From Candidatus Accumulibacter contiguus (GTDB lineage Bacteria; Pseudomonadota; Gammaproteobacteria; Burkholderiales; Rhodocyclaceae): DNA of 62,194 bases. Made by a program: the position numbers and the translations under genes. The notes beneath the pieces are model-generated. The model worked only from the letters and a program-made list of their open reading frames with translations. It was not told the DNA's origin and searched no databases. Position 1 is the first letter of the stretch, and each line of letters starts with the position of its first letter. The DNA lies in the NCBI RefSeq assembly GCF_012940005.1, contig NZ_SPMX01000001.1, positions 1-62,194 on the forward strand, read 5' to 3'. This document shows, piece after piece, positions 19,286-28,094 of this stretch.

Positions 19286-19769
19286 CAGTCTTCGACTACC
19301 TTGTGCTGCTGATCGTCGCAACTTCCCTGTTGCTGGGCATGTGGCGTGGCGTGGTGGGCGAGATCATTGCCCTGGTCGCCTGGGTGCTGGCTTTCTTCGC
19401 GGCGAAGTGGTGGGGGACACCGCTTGCCCATTGGTTCACGGCCATTTCCGATCCGACGCTACGCATCGTTGCCGGCTGGGTGGCGGTGTTCATGGCCACG
19501 CTGGTCATCATGGCGCTTCTTCGCCTGACCGTGCGTAGCCTGATCAAGGCGCTGGGAATGACTCTGAGCGATCGCCTCCTGGGACTCCTCTTCGGTGTTG
19601 CCCGTGGCCTGGCGATCGTTCTGCTCCTGGTTGCCGTTGGCGGCATGACGCGTTGCCGAAAGAGAAGTGGTGGAGTGAGGCGTATTTCGCTGCCCCGCTC
19701 GAAACGGCCGTTCTGGCCAGCAAGCCCTGGTTGCCATCCGATGTGGCGAAACGAATCAGGTTTGGGTAG
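19282..19769 (+). CDS. cvpA: CvpA-family membrane protein with a late frameshift
   Basis: A four-helix inner-membrane protein starting MTVFDYLVLLIVATSLLLGMWRG, as in CvpA (colicin V production, also linked to envelope stress). After VAVGGMTR (about 19650) the open frame turns basic and runs to 19836 inside purF. One base inserted near ACGCG restores LPKEKWWSEAYFAAPLETAV and AKRIRFG, the expected CvpA tail, with a stop at 19769, 11 nt before purF. The coordinates given here are for the restored gene; the uncorrected frame ends at 19836. Gene order dedD-cvpA-purF is standard. Confidence 0.85.
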
Positions 19770-19780
19770 GGAAAAAGACT

Positions 19781-21307
19781 ATGTGCGGAATTCTCGGGGT
19801 TGTCGCAACTACGCCGGTGAACCAGTTGCTTTATGATGGACTCATGGTCCTGCAGCATCGCGGACAGGACGCCGCCGGCATCGTCACCGCCGAGAACGAC
19901 GCTTTTCACATGCACAAGGGGTCTGGGCTGGTGCGCGACGTTTTTCGCACCCGCAACATGCGGGCTCTGCCGGGCAACATGGGGATCGCCCATTGTCGCT
20001 ACCCGACCGCCGGTTCGGCTTTCGACGCAGCCCTCTCGCAACCCTTTTATGTGAACTCGCCGTTCGGGATCGTTCTCGGGCACAACGGCAACCTGACCAA
20101 CGCCGAGCACCTCAAGGAAGAGATGTTCTGTCAGGATCTGCGGCACATCAATACCAGTTCGGATTCGGAGGTGCTGCTGAACACGCTGGCGCACGAACTG
20201 CAGGCGACAGCCAAGGGATGTCGCCTGGATCTCGATACCATCTTTGCTGCGGTGGCGGCCGTGCATCGTCGTTGCCGGGGTGCCTACGCGGTGATAGCGA
20301 TGATCGCCGGTCACGGCCTGCTCGCGTTCCGTGATCCCTTCGGCATTCGGCCGCTGATTTTCGGAACCAACGAGACCCCAGAGGGTACCGAATACCTGTT
20401 TGCTTCCGAGTCGGTTGCGCTCGATACTCTGGGTTTCCAGGTCCTTCGCGACGTCGACCCCGGCGAGGCAATCTTCATCGATCTCGATCACCGTATGCAT
20501 CAGCGCCAGTGTGCGCAGCATGCGGCACTGTCCCCCTGCATTTTCGAATTCGTCTATCTGGCGCGGCCGGACTCGGTGATCGACGGGGTCTCGGTTTATG
20601 AAGCACGCTTGAGTATGGGTGAGCATCTCGCTGACAAACTGCTCAAACACATTCCCGTCGATCAGATCGACGTGGTCATCCCGATTCCCGATTCGAGTCG
20701 CCCTTCGGCGATGCAACTGGCACAGCGCATCGGCGTCCCGTACCGCGAAGGTTTTGTCAAGAACCGCTACATCGGCCGCACTTTCATCATGCCCGGCCAG
20801 GCGACGCGGGCGCGCTCGGTTCGCCAGAAACTGAACACCGTGGCGCAGGAATTCAAGGGCAAGCGCGTCCTGCTGGTCGATGACTCGATTGTGCGCGGCA
20901 CGACCAGCCGCGAGATCGTCGAGATGGCGCGAGCAGCCGGAGCATTGAAGGTCTATTTCGCATCCGCTTCGCCGCCGGTGCGTTACCCGAATGTTTACGG
21001 AATCGACATGCCGACGCGTAGCGAGCTGATCGCGACCGGCCGCACCGGCGAGGAGATTGCCCGTGAAATCGGTGCCGACGCCTTGGTCTATCAGGATCTG
21101 GATGCACTCAAGGCTTCGATCCGTGAATTGAAACCGTCGCTTTGCCATTTCGATACTTCGTGCTTTGATGGTTGTTACGTGACCGGCGATGTCAGTGCAG
21201 AGTACCTGACGGCCATCGAGATGGCCCGTGAGGGTCACCACCCAACGACGAAGGAAGAGCGCTGGGCGTCAAAACAGTTGCATCTCAACCTGCTGTCGGC
21301 AGGCTGA
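19781..21307 (+). CDS. purF: Amidophosphoribosyltransferase
   Basis: A 508-aa enzyme making phosphoribosylamine from PRPP and glutamine, the first purine-specific step. The N-terminal nucleophile cysteine is residue 2 (MCGILGVV), followed by the Ntn glutaminase domain (LQHRGQDAAGIVT, GHNGNLTNA, SSDSEVLLNTLA). The PRPP loop is KRVLLVDDSIVRGTTSREIV. There is no long propeptide, as in the E. coli-type enzyme. The ATG at 19781 follows AGGGAAAAAG, and the gene sits 2 nt before metZ. Confidence 0.97.
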   Translation: MCGILGVVATTPVNQLLYDGLMVLQHRGQDAAGIVTAENDAFHMHKGSGLVRDVFRTRNMRALPGNMGIAHCRYPTAGSAFDAALSQPFYVNSPFGIVLGHNGNLTNAEHLKEEMFCQDLRHINTSSDSEVLLNTLAHELQATAKGCRLDLDTIFAAVAAVHRRCRGAYAVIAMIAGHGLLAFRDPFGIRPLIFGTNETPEGTEYLFASESVALDTLGFQVLRDVDPGEAIFIDLDHRMHQRQCAQHAALSPCIFEFVYLARPDSVIDGVSVYEARLSMGEHLADKLLKHIPVDQIDVVIPIPDSSRPSAMQLAQRIGVPYREGFVKNRYIGRTFIMPGQATRARSVRQKLNTVAQEFKGKRVLLVDDSIVRGTTSREIVEMARAAGALKVYFASASPPVRYPNVYGIDMPTRSELIATGRTGEEIAREIGADALVYQDLDALKASIRELKPSLCHFDTSCFDGCYVTGDVSAEYLTAIEMAREGHHPTTKEERWASKQLHLNLLSAG

Positions 21308-21309
21308 GC

Positions 21310-22506
21310 ATGATGGAGAACAGCATGGAGAGCAAGCGCAGACCTTCCCTGGAGACGCTGGCGGTGCGAGCGGGTCAGGAGCGTAGCCAGTTCAACGAGC
21401 ACAGTGAAGCGCTCTACCTGACCTCGAGTTTTGTCTTCACTTCTGCTGCAGAGGCAGCCGCCCGTTTTTCCGGTGAGCAAGAAGGCAATGTGTACTCGCG
21501 CTTCACCAATCCGACAGTCGCTGTTTTCCAGGATCGCCTCGCCGCCCTGGAAGGTGCAGAGGCGTGTATTGCCACCGCCTCCGGGATGTCGGCGATCCTC
21601 TCGCTGGTGATGGCGCTCTGCAGCAGCGGCGATCACATCGTCGCCTCAACGGGTTTGTTCGGGGCCACGCAGCAGTTGCTCGGTACCATCATGCCGCGCT
21701 TCGGGATCCAGACCAGCTTTGTCGCCCAGACCGATGTCGCGGCCTGGCATGCCGCGATGCGGCCGGAAACGAAGCTGTTCTTCCTCGAAACCCCGTCGAA
21801 TCCGCTGACCGAGATTGCCGACATTGCTGCTCTGGTAGGCATTGCGCACGCGCAGGGCGTGCTGGTGGCGGTCGATAACTGTTTCTGTACGCCGATTCTC
21901 CAGAGCCCGCTTGACCTCGGAGCGGATCTGGTCGTTCATTCGGCGACCAAATTTCTCGATGGGCAGGGCCGGGTTCTCGGTGGCGCGGTCGCCGGGCCGA
22001 GGAAACTGACCGATGAAGTGTTCAAGTTCCTGCGCACCGCCGGTCCGACGCTCTCCGCGTTCAACGCCTGGGTGTTGCTGAAAGGGATGGAGACGCTGCA
22101 GATTCGCCTCGAGGCGCAGTCGTCAAAGGCGCTGCAGTTGGCGCGATGGCTGGAAGATCATCCGCGGGTGGCGCGCGTCTACTATCCCGGCCTGCCTTCT
22201 CATCCGCAGTTCGAACTCGCGCAACGCCAGCAGAAAGGCGGTGGTGCCATTGTTTCCTTCGAAGTCAAGGGAGCCCGTGCAGAAGCCTGGAAGATCGTGG
22301 ATCGCTGCCGCTTGCTGTCGATCACGGCCAATCTCGGCGACACCAAAACCACCCTGACGCACCCATCCTCGACCACGCACGGCCGTATCACGCCGGAGCA
22401 GCGGGCGGCGGCTGGCATCACCGAGGGCTTGTTGCGCATCGCCGTGGGTCTCGAAGCCGTCGTCGATCTGCAGGACGACCTCGAAACCGGGTTGTCGTTG
22501 ATTTAG
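21310..22506 (+). CDS. metZ: O-succinylhomoserine sulfhydrylase
   Basis: A 398-aa PLP enzyme of the Cys/Met-metabolism family. It has RFTNPTVAVFQDRLAALEGAE, TASGMSAILS, VDNCFCTPILQ and the PLP-lysine motif VHSATKFLDGQGRVLGG. The length and the purF-metZ order match betaproteobacterial MetZ, which makes homocysteine directly from O-succinylhomoserine and sulfide. Cystathionine gamma-synthase is a less likely alternative. ATG codons at 21310, 21313 and 21325 are possible starts; the first two abut purF. The stop overlaps the convergent gene at 22503 by 4 nt and no terminator is visible. Confidence 0.93.
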   Translation: MMENSMESKRRPSLETLAVRAGQERSQFNEHSEALYLTSSFVFTSAAEAAARFSGEQEGNVYSRFTNPTVAVFQDRLAALEGAEACIATASGMSAILSLVMALCSSGDHIVASTGLFGATQQLLGTIMPRFGIQTSFVAQTDVAAWHAAMRPETKLFFLETPSNPLTEIADIAALVGIAHAQGVLVAVDNCFCTPILQSPLDLGADLVVHSATKFLDGQGRVLGGAVAGPRKLTDEVFKFLRTAGPTLSAFNAWVLLKGMETLQIRLEAQSSKALQLARWLEDHPRVARVYYPGLPSHPQFELAQRQQKGGGAIVSFEVKGARAEAWKIVDRCRLLSITANLGDTKTTLTHPSSTTHGRITPEQRAAAGITEGLLRIAVGLEAVVDLQDDLETGLSLI

Positions 22507-22805
22507 CGGTCGTTGCCGACAACAGGTTCCCTGCGTTTTGGCCGAGCCAGGTCTTCGCGCTCGCTGGCGGCTTTTCTGAGCGCCTCCTTGACCGCTTCCG
22601 GCATCATCGCGTAGGTCATCAGGCTGGAGCCGATGCAGACCAGCCAGAAGAGCAGGAAGCCCGTCGAGTAGGTCGCTATTGCCGACCATTGCACCAGTTC
22701 GCCAAACAGGTATAACTGTGCCGGATCGATCATCGTGAAGAAGATCACCTCGGCGATTCCCGCGGCGATGAACGCAGGCCACAGTACCCAGATCACGTGT
22801 TTCAT
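22503..22805 (-). CDS. Small two-helix membrane protein of unknown function
   Basis: A 100-aa protein, MKHVIWVLWPAFIAAGIAEVIFFTMIDP..., with two hydrophobic segments (about residues 4-24 and 44-64) and a charged C-terminal tail rich in Lys, Arg and Glu. The ATG at 22805 is preferred because GGAG lies 7 nt upstream; an in-frame ATG at 22817 would add MEKS. It resembles the short uncharacterised membrane proteins found near metZ in betaproteobacteria. It converges on metZ with a 4-nt overlap and follows the M23 peptidase on the same strand. Confidence 0.7.
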   Translation of the reverse strand: MKHVIWVLWPAFIAAGIAEVIFFTMIDPAQLYLFGELVQWSAIATYSTGFLLFWLVCIGSSLMTYAMMPEAVKEALRKAASEREDLARPKRREPVVGNDR

Positions 22806-22871
22806 GCTTTTCTCCATAAGTGCGCTTGCATGCAAGCGCCAATCGATTTCCCGACGCTGCAAGGGCCAGCG

Positions 22872-23745
22872 TCAGCGCATTCTGCCTGGACTGGCCACGA
22901 ACAACTGCGGGTCGACCATCGCCCCGTTGAGAATCACGCTCCAGTGCAGGTGTGGACCGGTGGCGCGGCCGCTCATTCCGGACAGGCCGAGCCGCTGGCC
23001 CTTGCCAACCGTCTCGCCGGTCTGCACATCGATGCGCTCGAGGTGGCAGTACATGCTGATCAGGCCGTTGCCGTGGTCGACAAACACGGTCTGGCCGTTG
23101 AAAAAAATAATCACCGGTGGCGAGCACGATGCCGTGGGCATTAGCCTTGACGGCGCCGCCGCGTGGCGAGGCGATGTCGAAGCCCGCATGTGGCGAACGT
23201 GCCTCACCGTTGAAAAAGCGCCGCACACCGAAGCGGCCGGTGAGTCGACCCGCCGCCGGCAGGATGAAGTCGGTGTCGGTATCGTCGGCATCGCGCCAAT
23301 GGCGCTTGATGCCCTGGATGGCGGCGATTTCGCCCTCGACGCGCGCTAGATCACTGGCCGAGAGCTGCACCTTGCTGCTGTCCTTGAGCGTGATTCGTTG
23401 TTCCGGATAGTCCTTGGCGCTGACATGAAAATGCACGCGGCGCGATTTTCCCTGTTCAGTCGCCTGGTCCTTTTCCTCCACCCGCAGTGCGTACGTTCCG
23501 GGGGGAGTGTCCAGCGCCAGACCGACCACGCCGACCCATTGACCGGCGTCGGCAGCGACCAGCACCGGCTGTTCACCGAGCCAGGCGCGTGGCGGTCTGG
23601 CGCCAGTCGCGACCGGGCCGAGCGAAACCACCGCCACGCCGCCGGGGACGCTGGCTGCCCTGGGCAAGGCGGCGTGCGTGAGCGAGGGTAACAGCAGGGG
23701 AAGCAAGAATCGCAGGCACAGGGCGACACGCTGGCGGAGCGTCAT
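22872..23745 (-). pseudogene. M23-family peptidoglycan endopeptidase, frame broken at an A7 run
   Basis: The frame from ATG 23745 encodes a signal peptide (FLLPLLLPSLTHA), an N-terminal beta domain and the start of an M23 LytM domain (GRLTGRFGVRRFFNGE, PHAGFDIASPRG). It loses the frame after GDYFF at a run of seven A (23101-23107). The shifted frame supplies NGQTVFVDHGNGLISMYCHL and GLSGMSGRATGPHLHWSV, the HLH/HxH zinc and active-site region, to a stop at 22872. Six A would give one exported protein of about 290 aa that cleaves peptidoglycan cross-links or regulates amidases. The initial H-x(3)-D zinc ligands are in HAGFD. Confidence 0.85.
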
Positions 23746-23758
23746 GGCATCCACCCCG

Positions 23759-24616
23759 CTACAGCGACGCAGCGCTGAAAGTGTCGCACTGGCGGACGTC
23801 GCCGCTGTCCATACCCCGCTTGAACCAGCGTACGCGTTGTTCGGAAGTGCCGTGGGTGAAGGATTCGGGGACGATCTGGCCCTGCGTCTGGCGTTGCAGG
23901 CGGTCGTCGCCAATCGCTGACGCTGCGGTCAGCGCCTGTTCGGTCTCTCCCGGTTCGAGGATTTTCTGCATGCTGTCGGCGCGATGGCCCCAGACGCCGG
24001 CAAAGCAGTCGGCCTGCAGTTCGAGCCGCACGGACAGCGCATTGGCGGCGGCCCGGTTGCCGCTTTTCTGCTGTGCCGCATGCACCTTGTCGGAAATGCC
24101 CAGCAGGTGCTGTACGTGATGACCGACTTCGTGTGCGATCACGTACGCCTGGGCGAACTCGCCGGGTGCGTGAAAGCGTTCTCTGAGATCGCGGTAGAAC
24201 GCCAGGTCGATGTAGACCTTCTGATCGGCCGGACAATAAAAAGGACCCATGGCAGACTTGCCCGTGCCGCATGCGGTCGGTGTGGCGCCGGCGAACAGCA
24301 CCAGTTTTGGTTCCTGGTAACGGCGTCCGGCCTCACGAAAAACCGTCTGCCAGGTCGCTTCGGTGCTGCCGAGTACCTTGGCGACAAAGCTCGCCATTTC
24401 ATCATTGGCCGGGGGCTTCGCTGCCGGGCGTGCTGCGGACGAAGTGTTGTGGCTGCTGTTCGAAACCAGTCCAAGGATCACCGCCGGGTCGATGCCGAAA
24501 AAATAGCCGGCGGCGAGGGCGACCAGCAGTGTCCCGATGCCGACGCTGCCGGCCACGACGCCGCCACCTCGCCGGTCTTCGACGTTCTGACTCTCGCTCT
24601 GATCATCCAGGCGCAT
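23759..24616 (-). CDS. YpfJ-type neutral zinc metallopeptidase
   Basis: A 285-aa protein of the zinc metallopeptidase family PF04228. It starts MRLDDQSESQNVEDRRGG, the family's opening. One membrane helix follows (VAGSVGIGTLLVALAAGYFFG), then a protease domain with the zinc motif AYVIAHEVGHHVQHLLG and the conserved LQADCFAGVWGH. The family is widespread and its physiological substrates are unknown. The ATG at 24616 is the family start; the frame is open to 24634. It ends 13 nt before the M23 peptidase on the same strand. Confidence 0.92.
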   Translation of the reverse strand: MRLDDQSESQNVEDRRGGGVVAGSVGIGTLLVALAAGYFFGIDPAVILGLVSNSSHNTSSAARPAAKPPANDEMASFVAKVLGSTEATWQTVFREAGRRYQEPKLVLFAGATPTACGTGKSAMGPFYCPADQKVYIDLAFYRDLRERFHAPGEFAQAYVIAHEVGHHVQHLLGISDKVHAAQQKSGNRAAANALSVRLELQADCFAGVWGHRADSMQKILEPGETEQALTAASAIGDDRLQRQTQGQIVPESFTHGTSEQRVRWFKRGMDSGDVRQCDTFSAASL

Positions 24617-24771
24617 GGTTTGTCCCTGAGACACACTTGCAATGCTGCCGATGTTAACAGAACGTGGGCAAGATTACATCGCTGAAAGGCACTGTCAAAA
24701 TAGGGGTTGTATTTCGCGACGGGAAGGCCTACAGTGGCTTCGCCAATGTCGGCAGCCACAAGGAGAAGCGT

Positions 24772-24903
24772 ATGGGGAAACTAACCGCCGGCCTGTTGGC
24801 CGTGGCGCTGGCGCTATCAAGTGCACATGCTGTCGCCTGCTCGGCTGAAAAAGCCAAGGATGGGCAAACCGAAATGAGCACTCCGGCCAAACCCAAGACC
24901 TGA
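24772..24903 (+). CDS. Small exported peptide of unknown function
   Basis: A 43-aa ORF, MGKLTAGLLAVALALSSAHAVACSAEKAKDG..., preceded at good distance by AAGGAG (24760-24765). It has a clear signal peptide (residues 1 to about 20). The mature part is only some 20 residues, charged, with one cysteine and ending PAKPKT. The sequence around the cysteine (AVACS) could be a lipobox-like site, but the consensus is weak. No family is recognised. An upstream in-frame GTG would lengthen it to 79 aa but lacks a ribosome-binding site. Confidence 0.6.
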   Translation: MGKLTAGLLAVALALSSAHAVACSAEKAKDGQTEMSTPAKPKT

Positions 24904-25002
24904 CTTGTCGGTGTATGCAACACGCGCGGCGCGTACCTCTGGTATCGCGCCGCGTTACGTTTCAGCTCATTGTCGTCCGGCCACGGGCGAGGGATATTCA
25001 GC

Positions 25003-26193
25003 ATGGCCCAACTCGTTCTTTTGCCCGGCAAGGATCGCTCGCTTGCTCGTCGCCACCCCTGGATTTTTGCGGCCGCGGTAGAGAAGCTCAGCGGTCGCGC
25101 GCGACCGGGCGATACCGTCGATGTCGTCGCTGCCAATGGGCGTCCTCTGGCGAAAGCGGCGTGGAGCCCGGAATCGAAAATCCGCGCCCGCGTGTGGACC
25201 TTCAACCCCGACGAGATCGTCGACGATGCCTTCTTCAAACGCCATATCCAGGCCGCCGTCGAACGCCGTCAGCTGACACCGGAATTGCGCGGGCAGGACG
25301 GTCTGCGGCTGGTTCATGGCGAGTCCGATGGCCTGCCGGGCCTGATTGCCGATCGCTACGGCGACACCGTCGTGCTGCAACTGACGGCGACCGGCCCCGA
25401 GAAATGGCGGCAGGCGATCATCCATGCACTGCAGCGTGCGACTGTCTGTGCGCGCATCTACGAGCGTTCGGATTCACATGTTCGTCGCCTCGAAGGGTTG
25501 CCGCCGGTGACCGGCTGGGTGTTCGGTGCGGCACCCGCAGAAAGACTCTGCATCGTCGAAAACGGCGTGCGCATGCAGGTCGACGTCGTTGCCGGCCACA
25601 AGACCGGTTTCTATCTCGACCAGCGTGACAACCGCCTGCTGACGCGCACCCTGGCCGCCGACCGCGCGACGCTCAATTGTTTCTGCTACACCGGTGGATT
25701 TTCGCTGCAGGCGCTCGCCGGCGGCGCCAGCAGCGTGCTTTCGATCGACTCGTCAGGGCCGGCGCTGGCTACGGCCATCGACAACCTGGCGCTCAACCCG
25801 CAGCTCGACGCGAACCGGGCCGAGTGGCGCGAGGCCGATGTGTTCACCGAATTGCGCGCGCTGAAGAGCGCCGGGCAGCATTTCGACCTGATCATTCTCG
25901 ACCCGCCCAAGTTCGCCCCGTCGGCCGCGCATGCCGAGCGCGCTGCACGCGCCTACCGGGACATCAATGCTTATGCCTTCCGTCTGCTCAATCGCGGTGG
26001 CCTGCTGATGAGCTACTCGTGTTCGGGGGGCATCAGCAGCGAGTACTTTCAGCGCATTGTCGCCGATGCCGCCGTCGATGCCGGCCGTGACGCGCGCATC
26101 CTGCGCCGTCTCGCCGCGCCGCCGGATCATCCGGTAGCGCTGCATTTCAGCGAAGGGGAATATCTCAAGGGCCTGCTCTGTCAGGTCGATTGA
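25003..26193 (+). CDS. rlmI: 23S rRNA (cytosine-5) methyltransferase RlmI-like
   Basis: A 396-aa SAM-dependent methyltransferase of the RlmI/YccW group that methylates C1962 of 23S rRNA. The N-terminal PUA domain is seen in GKDRSLARRHPWIFAAAVEKLSG. The Rossmann fold shows LNCFCYTGGFSLQALAGG (SAM motif I), LIILDPPKFAPS (motif IV) and MSYSCSGGIS. The start at 25003 gives MAQLVLLPGKDRS, the common family start; the frame is open from 24970. No operon partner is apparent. Confidence 0.93.
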   Translation: MAQLVLLPGKDRSLARRHPWIFAAAVEKLSGRARPGDTVDVVAANGRPLAKAAWSPESKIRARVWTFNPDEIVDDAFFKRHIQAAVERRQLTPELRGQDGLRLVHGESDGLPGLIADRYGDTVVLQLTATGPEKWRQAIIHALQRATVCARIYERSDSHVRRLEGLPPVTGWVFGAAPAERLCIVENGVRMQVDVVAGHKTGFYLDQRDNRLLTRTLAADRATLNCFCYTGGFSLQALAGGASSVLSIDSSGPALATAIDNLALNPQLDANRAEWREADVFTELRALKSAGQHFDLIILDPPKFAPSAAHAERAARAYRDINAYAFRLLNRGGLLMSYSCSGGISSEYFQRIVADAAVDAGRDARILRRLAAPPDHPVALHFSEGEYLKGLLCQVD

Positions 26194-26202
26194 GCCAGTG
26201 CG

Positions 26203-26814
26203 CTAACCACCTCCCCAGACCTGCTTGACGCGCGCGTCGCGGCCGCAACTCTGACGGTAATAGGTATAGCGGATCGGGTTTTTCTTGTAGTAGTCCTGGT
26301 GATACTCCTCGGCCGGATAGAAAGCGGCAGCGGCGGCGATTTCGGTCTCGATGCGCGGCAGCTTGCCACTTGCCAGCAGGGCGTCACGGCTGCTTTCGGC
26401 GGCCTTGCGCTCGGCCTCGTTCTGCCAGTAGATGCCGCTGCGGTATTGCGTGCCAATGTCGCAGAACTGCCGGTTCTTGACGGTCGGATCGATGTGCCGC
26501 CAGAAATAGTCGAGGAGTTGTGGATAGCTGACCTTCTGCGGGTCGTAGCTGACGCGGATGGCTTCGGTGTGTCCGGTGTTGCCTGCACTGACCTGTTCGT
26601 AGCTCGGGTTGACCGTCTGACCACCGGTATAGCCGGACTCGGCGCCGAGCACGCCCGGCAGTTTCTCGAAATCCGCCTCGATACACCAGAAGCAGCCGCC
26701 AGCAAAAATCGCCGTTCTGGTTTCGGCTCTCTTGTCGGCGGCTGGCTCGGCAGCGCCGGCGCCACCGCCAAGCGCCAGCAGCCACAACGCTGCCATGAGC
26801 AGGCGCGTGCTCAT
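26203..26814 (-). CDS. msrA: Exported peptide-methionine (S)-S-oxide reductase
   Basis: A 203-aa MsrA with the catalytic cysteine in IFAGGCFWCIEADFEK, then SGYTGG, the substrate region GNTGHTEAIRV and FYPAEEYHQDYY near the end. The N-terminus (MSTRLLMAALWLLALGGGAGAA) is a signal peptide, so it should repair oxidised methionine in the periplasm. The ATG at 26814 overlaps the stop of msrB by 3 nt, indicating translational coupling of the two reductases. Confidence 0.95.
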   Translation of the reverse strand: MSTRLLMAALWLLALGGGAGAAEPAADKRAETRTAIFAGGCFWCIEADFEKLPGVLGAESGYTGGQTVNPSYEQVSAGNTGHTEAIRVSYDPQKVSYPQLLDYFWRHIDPTVKNRQFCDIGTQYRSGIYWQNEAERKAAESSRDALLASGKLPRIETEIAAAAAFYPAEEYHQDYYKKNPIRYTYYRQSCGRDARVKQVWGGG

Positions 26815-27323
26815 GTCCGCAATGCCGGTAGTGGCTCGGCGCGCGGCACGAATTGCAGGGCCACGCCGTTGTTGCAGTAGCGCTTGCCGGTGGGCTTGGG
26901 ACCGTCGTTGAAAACGTGCCCCTGATGGCCGCTGCAGCGGGTGCAGTGGTACTCGGTGCGCGGATAGATCAACTTGAAGTCGGTTTTGGTGGCTACCGCT
27001 TCTGGCAGGGGTTGCCAGAAGCTGGGCCAGCCAGTACCGCTCTCGTATTTTGCCGAACTGTCGAAGAGTGGCAGGTAGCAAGCGGCACAGATGAAGGTGC
27101 CGTCGCGTTTCTCCTGGTTCAGCGGGCTTGTTCCGGCACGTTCGGTATCTTCCTCGAAGAGCACGCGATAAGCGGGCAGTGGCAGCAGGGTGGCCCATTC
27201 GGCTTGCGATTTCCGCAATTTATTGCCAGCGGCCTCGCTGGCCCAACCCGGGCCGGGGGCGGCTACAGGCAGGATGAAGGCGGATATGCCGCCCAGCCAT
27301 TTCAGTGATTGACGACGATCCAT
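26811..27323 (-). CDS. msrB: Exported peptide-methionine (R)-S-oxide reductase
   Basis: A 170-aa MsrB. Zinc cysteines are in FICAACYLPLF and YHCTRCSGHQGHVF, SGTGWPSFW is the substrate loop, and the catalytic cysteine is in GKRYCNNGVALQF. The N-terminus MDRRQSLKWLGG has a twin-arginine-like motif followed by a hydrophobic stretch ending WAS, so export by Tat is plausible. With the coupled MsrA it forms a periplasmic system covering both methionine sulfoxide epimers. Transcription is divergent from the Fur-family gene, with about 300 nt between the two starts. Confidence 0.94.
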   Translation of the reverse strand: MDRRQSLKWLGGISAFILPVAAPGPGWASEAAGNKLRKSQAEWATLLPLPAYRVLFEEDTERAGTSPLNQEKRDGTFICAACYLPLFDSSAKYESGTGWPSFWQPLPEAVATKTDFKLIYPRTEYHCTRCSGHQGHVFNDGPKPTGKRYCNNGVALQFVPRAEPLPALRT

Positions 27324-27619
27324 GATGTTCTCCAGTAAAAACGGTTTGCGAATTCCCGCTGGCCAGGCTCAGTCGGGCATCAGTAACATTCGGCCGAAAA
27401 GCGCCGTGTCAGTTCCCCAAGCCAGCGATCCGCCGGCAGACGCCTGGCCGGGCAGGGCAGGGCACCGAGGCCTTTCCTGGCGAAGGTTTGCTCTATGGTC
27501 GTTGACCGGAGAAGAAAACTTACGTCTTTCTTCGCATCGCCAATCCTTGTCCTGCGGGTGAATCCCGACATTCGCAACTGTGTAGCATCTATGGGCGGGC
27601 TGTGATTAAATTCGCAGCC
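27324..27619. other. Divergent intergenic region between msrB and a Fur-family gene
   Basis: About 300 bases with no gene. It must carry the promoters for msrB-msrA (leftward) and the Fur-family regulator (rightward). There is an imperfect run of short GC inverted repeats near 27420-27480. No clear Fur or Zur box, riboswitch or terminator was recognised by eye. Confidence 0.4.
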
Positions 27620-28075
27620 ATGATGCTTCCCCATGCCACCCCTGTCGAGACCGCTGCAGAAGCGGAAACCGCCGTCTTGCTGATTCGCCGCACGGGTGCG
27701 CGCGCCACCCCGGCACGGCTGCGGGTCCTGCGGCTGCTGCGCGCTGCGCCGGCGGCGCTGACCCACCACCAGATCGAGCAGGCGCTCGGTGATCTGGCCA
27801 TCGATCGGGTGACGCTCTATCGGGTGCTCGACTGGCTGGTCGAGAGCGGACTCGCGCGCCGCACGACCGATGCACAGCGGACGTTCCGCTATTCGCTTGC
27901 CGCTGGCGGTGAGCATGCCGCACATACCCATTTCCGCTGCGAAGACTGCGGGCGGGTGTTCTGCCTCGACGCTGCGCCGCCGGTGCCGCCCAGTCTGCCG
28001 GAAGGCTTCTGCCTGTCGCGCATCGAACTCGATCTGTGTGGCCGCTGTGCCGAGTGTACCGGCGAACGCCGATGA
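27620..28075 (+). CDS. Fur-family metal-responsive repressor
   Basis: A 151-aa Fur/Zur/PerR-type protein. A winged helix comes first (TPARLRVLRLLRAAPAALTHHQIEQAL, then VTLYRVLDWLVESGLARR). The metal/dimerisation domain has HTHFRCEDCGRVFCLD, and a C-terminal zinc pair lies in LCGRCAEC. The DNA-reading helix has the family's TLYR. It lacks the long HHDH motif of classical Fur, and the metal specificity cannot be set from sequence; Zur is possible. ATG 27620 and 27623 are adjacent candidates. It is 19 nt from the DOMON-like gene. Confidence 0.85.
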   Translation: MMLPHATPVETAAEAETAVLLIRRTGARATPARLRVLRLLRAAPAALTHHQIEQALGDLAIDRVTLYRVLDWLVESGLARRTTDAQRTFRYSLAAGGEHAAHTHFRCEDCGRVFCLDAAPPVPPSLPEGFCLSRIELDLCGRCAECTGERR

Positions 28076-28094
28076 ACCCTGTTGCATCCCTTCG

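Noticed and set aside
19544-21241. A 565-codon minus-strand frame across cvpA and purF
   Set aside because: Antisense to purF, with no motif or ribosome-binding site.
27324-27619. A Fur or Zur box before the Fur-family gene
   Set aside because: No palindrome close to either consensus; only short GC inverted repeats are present.
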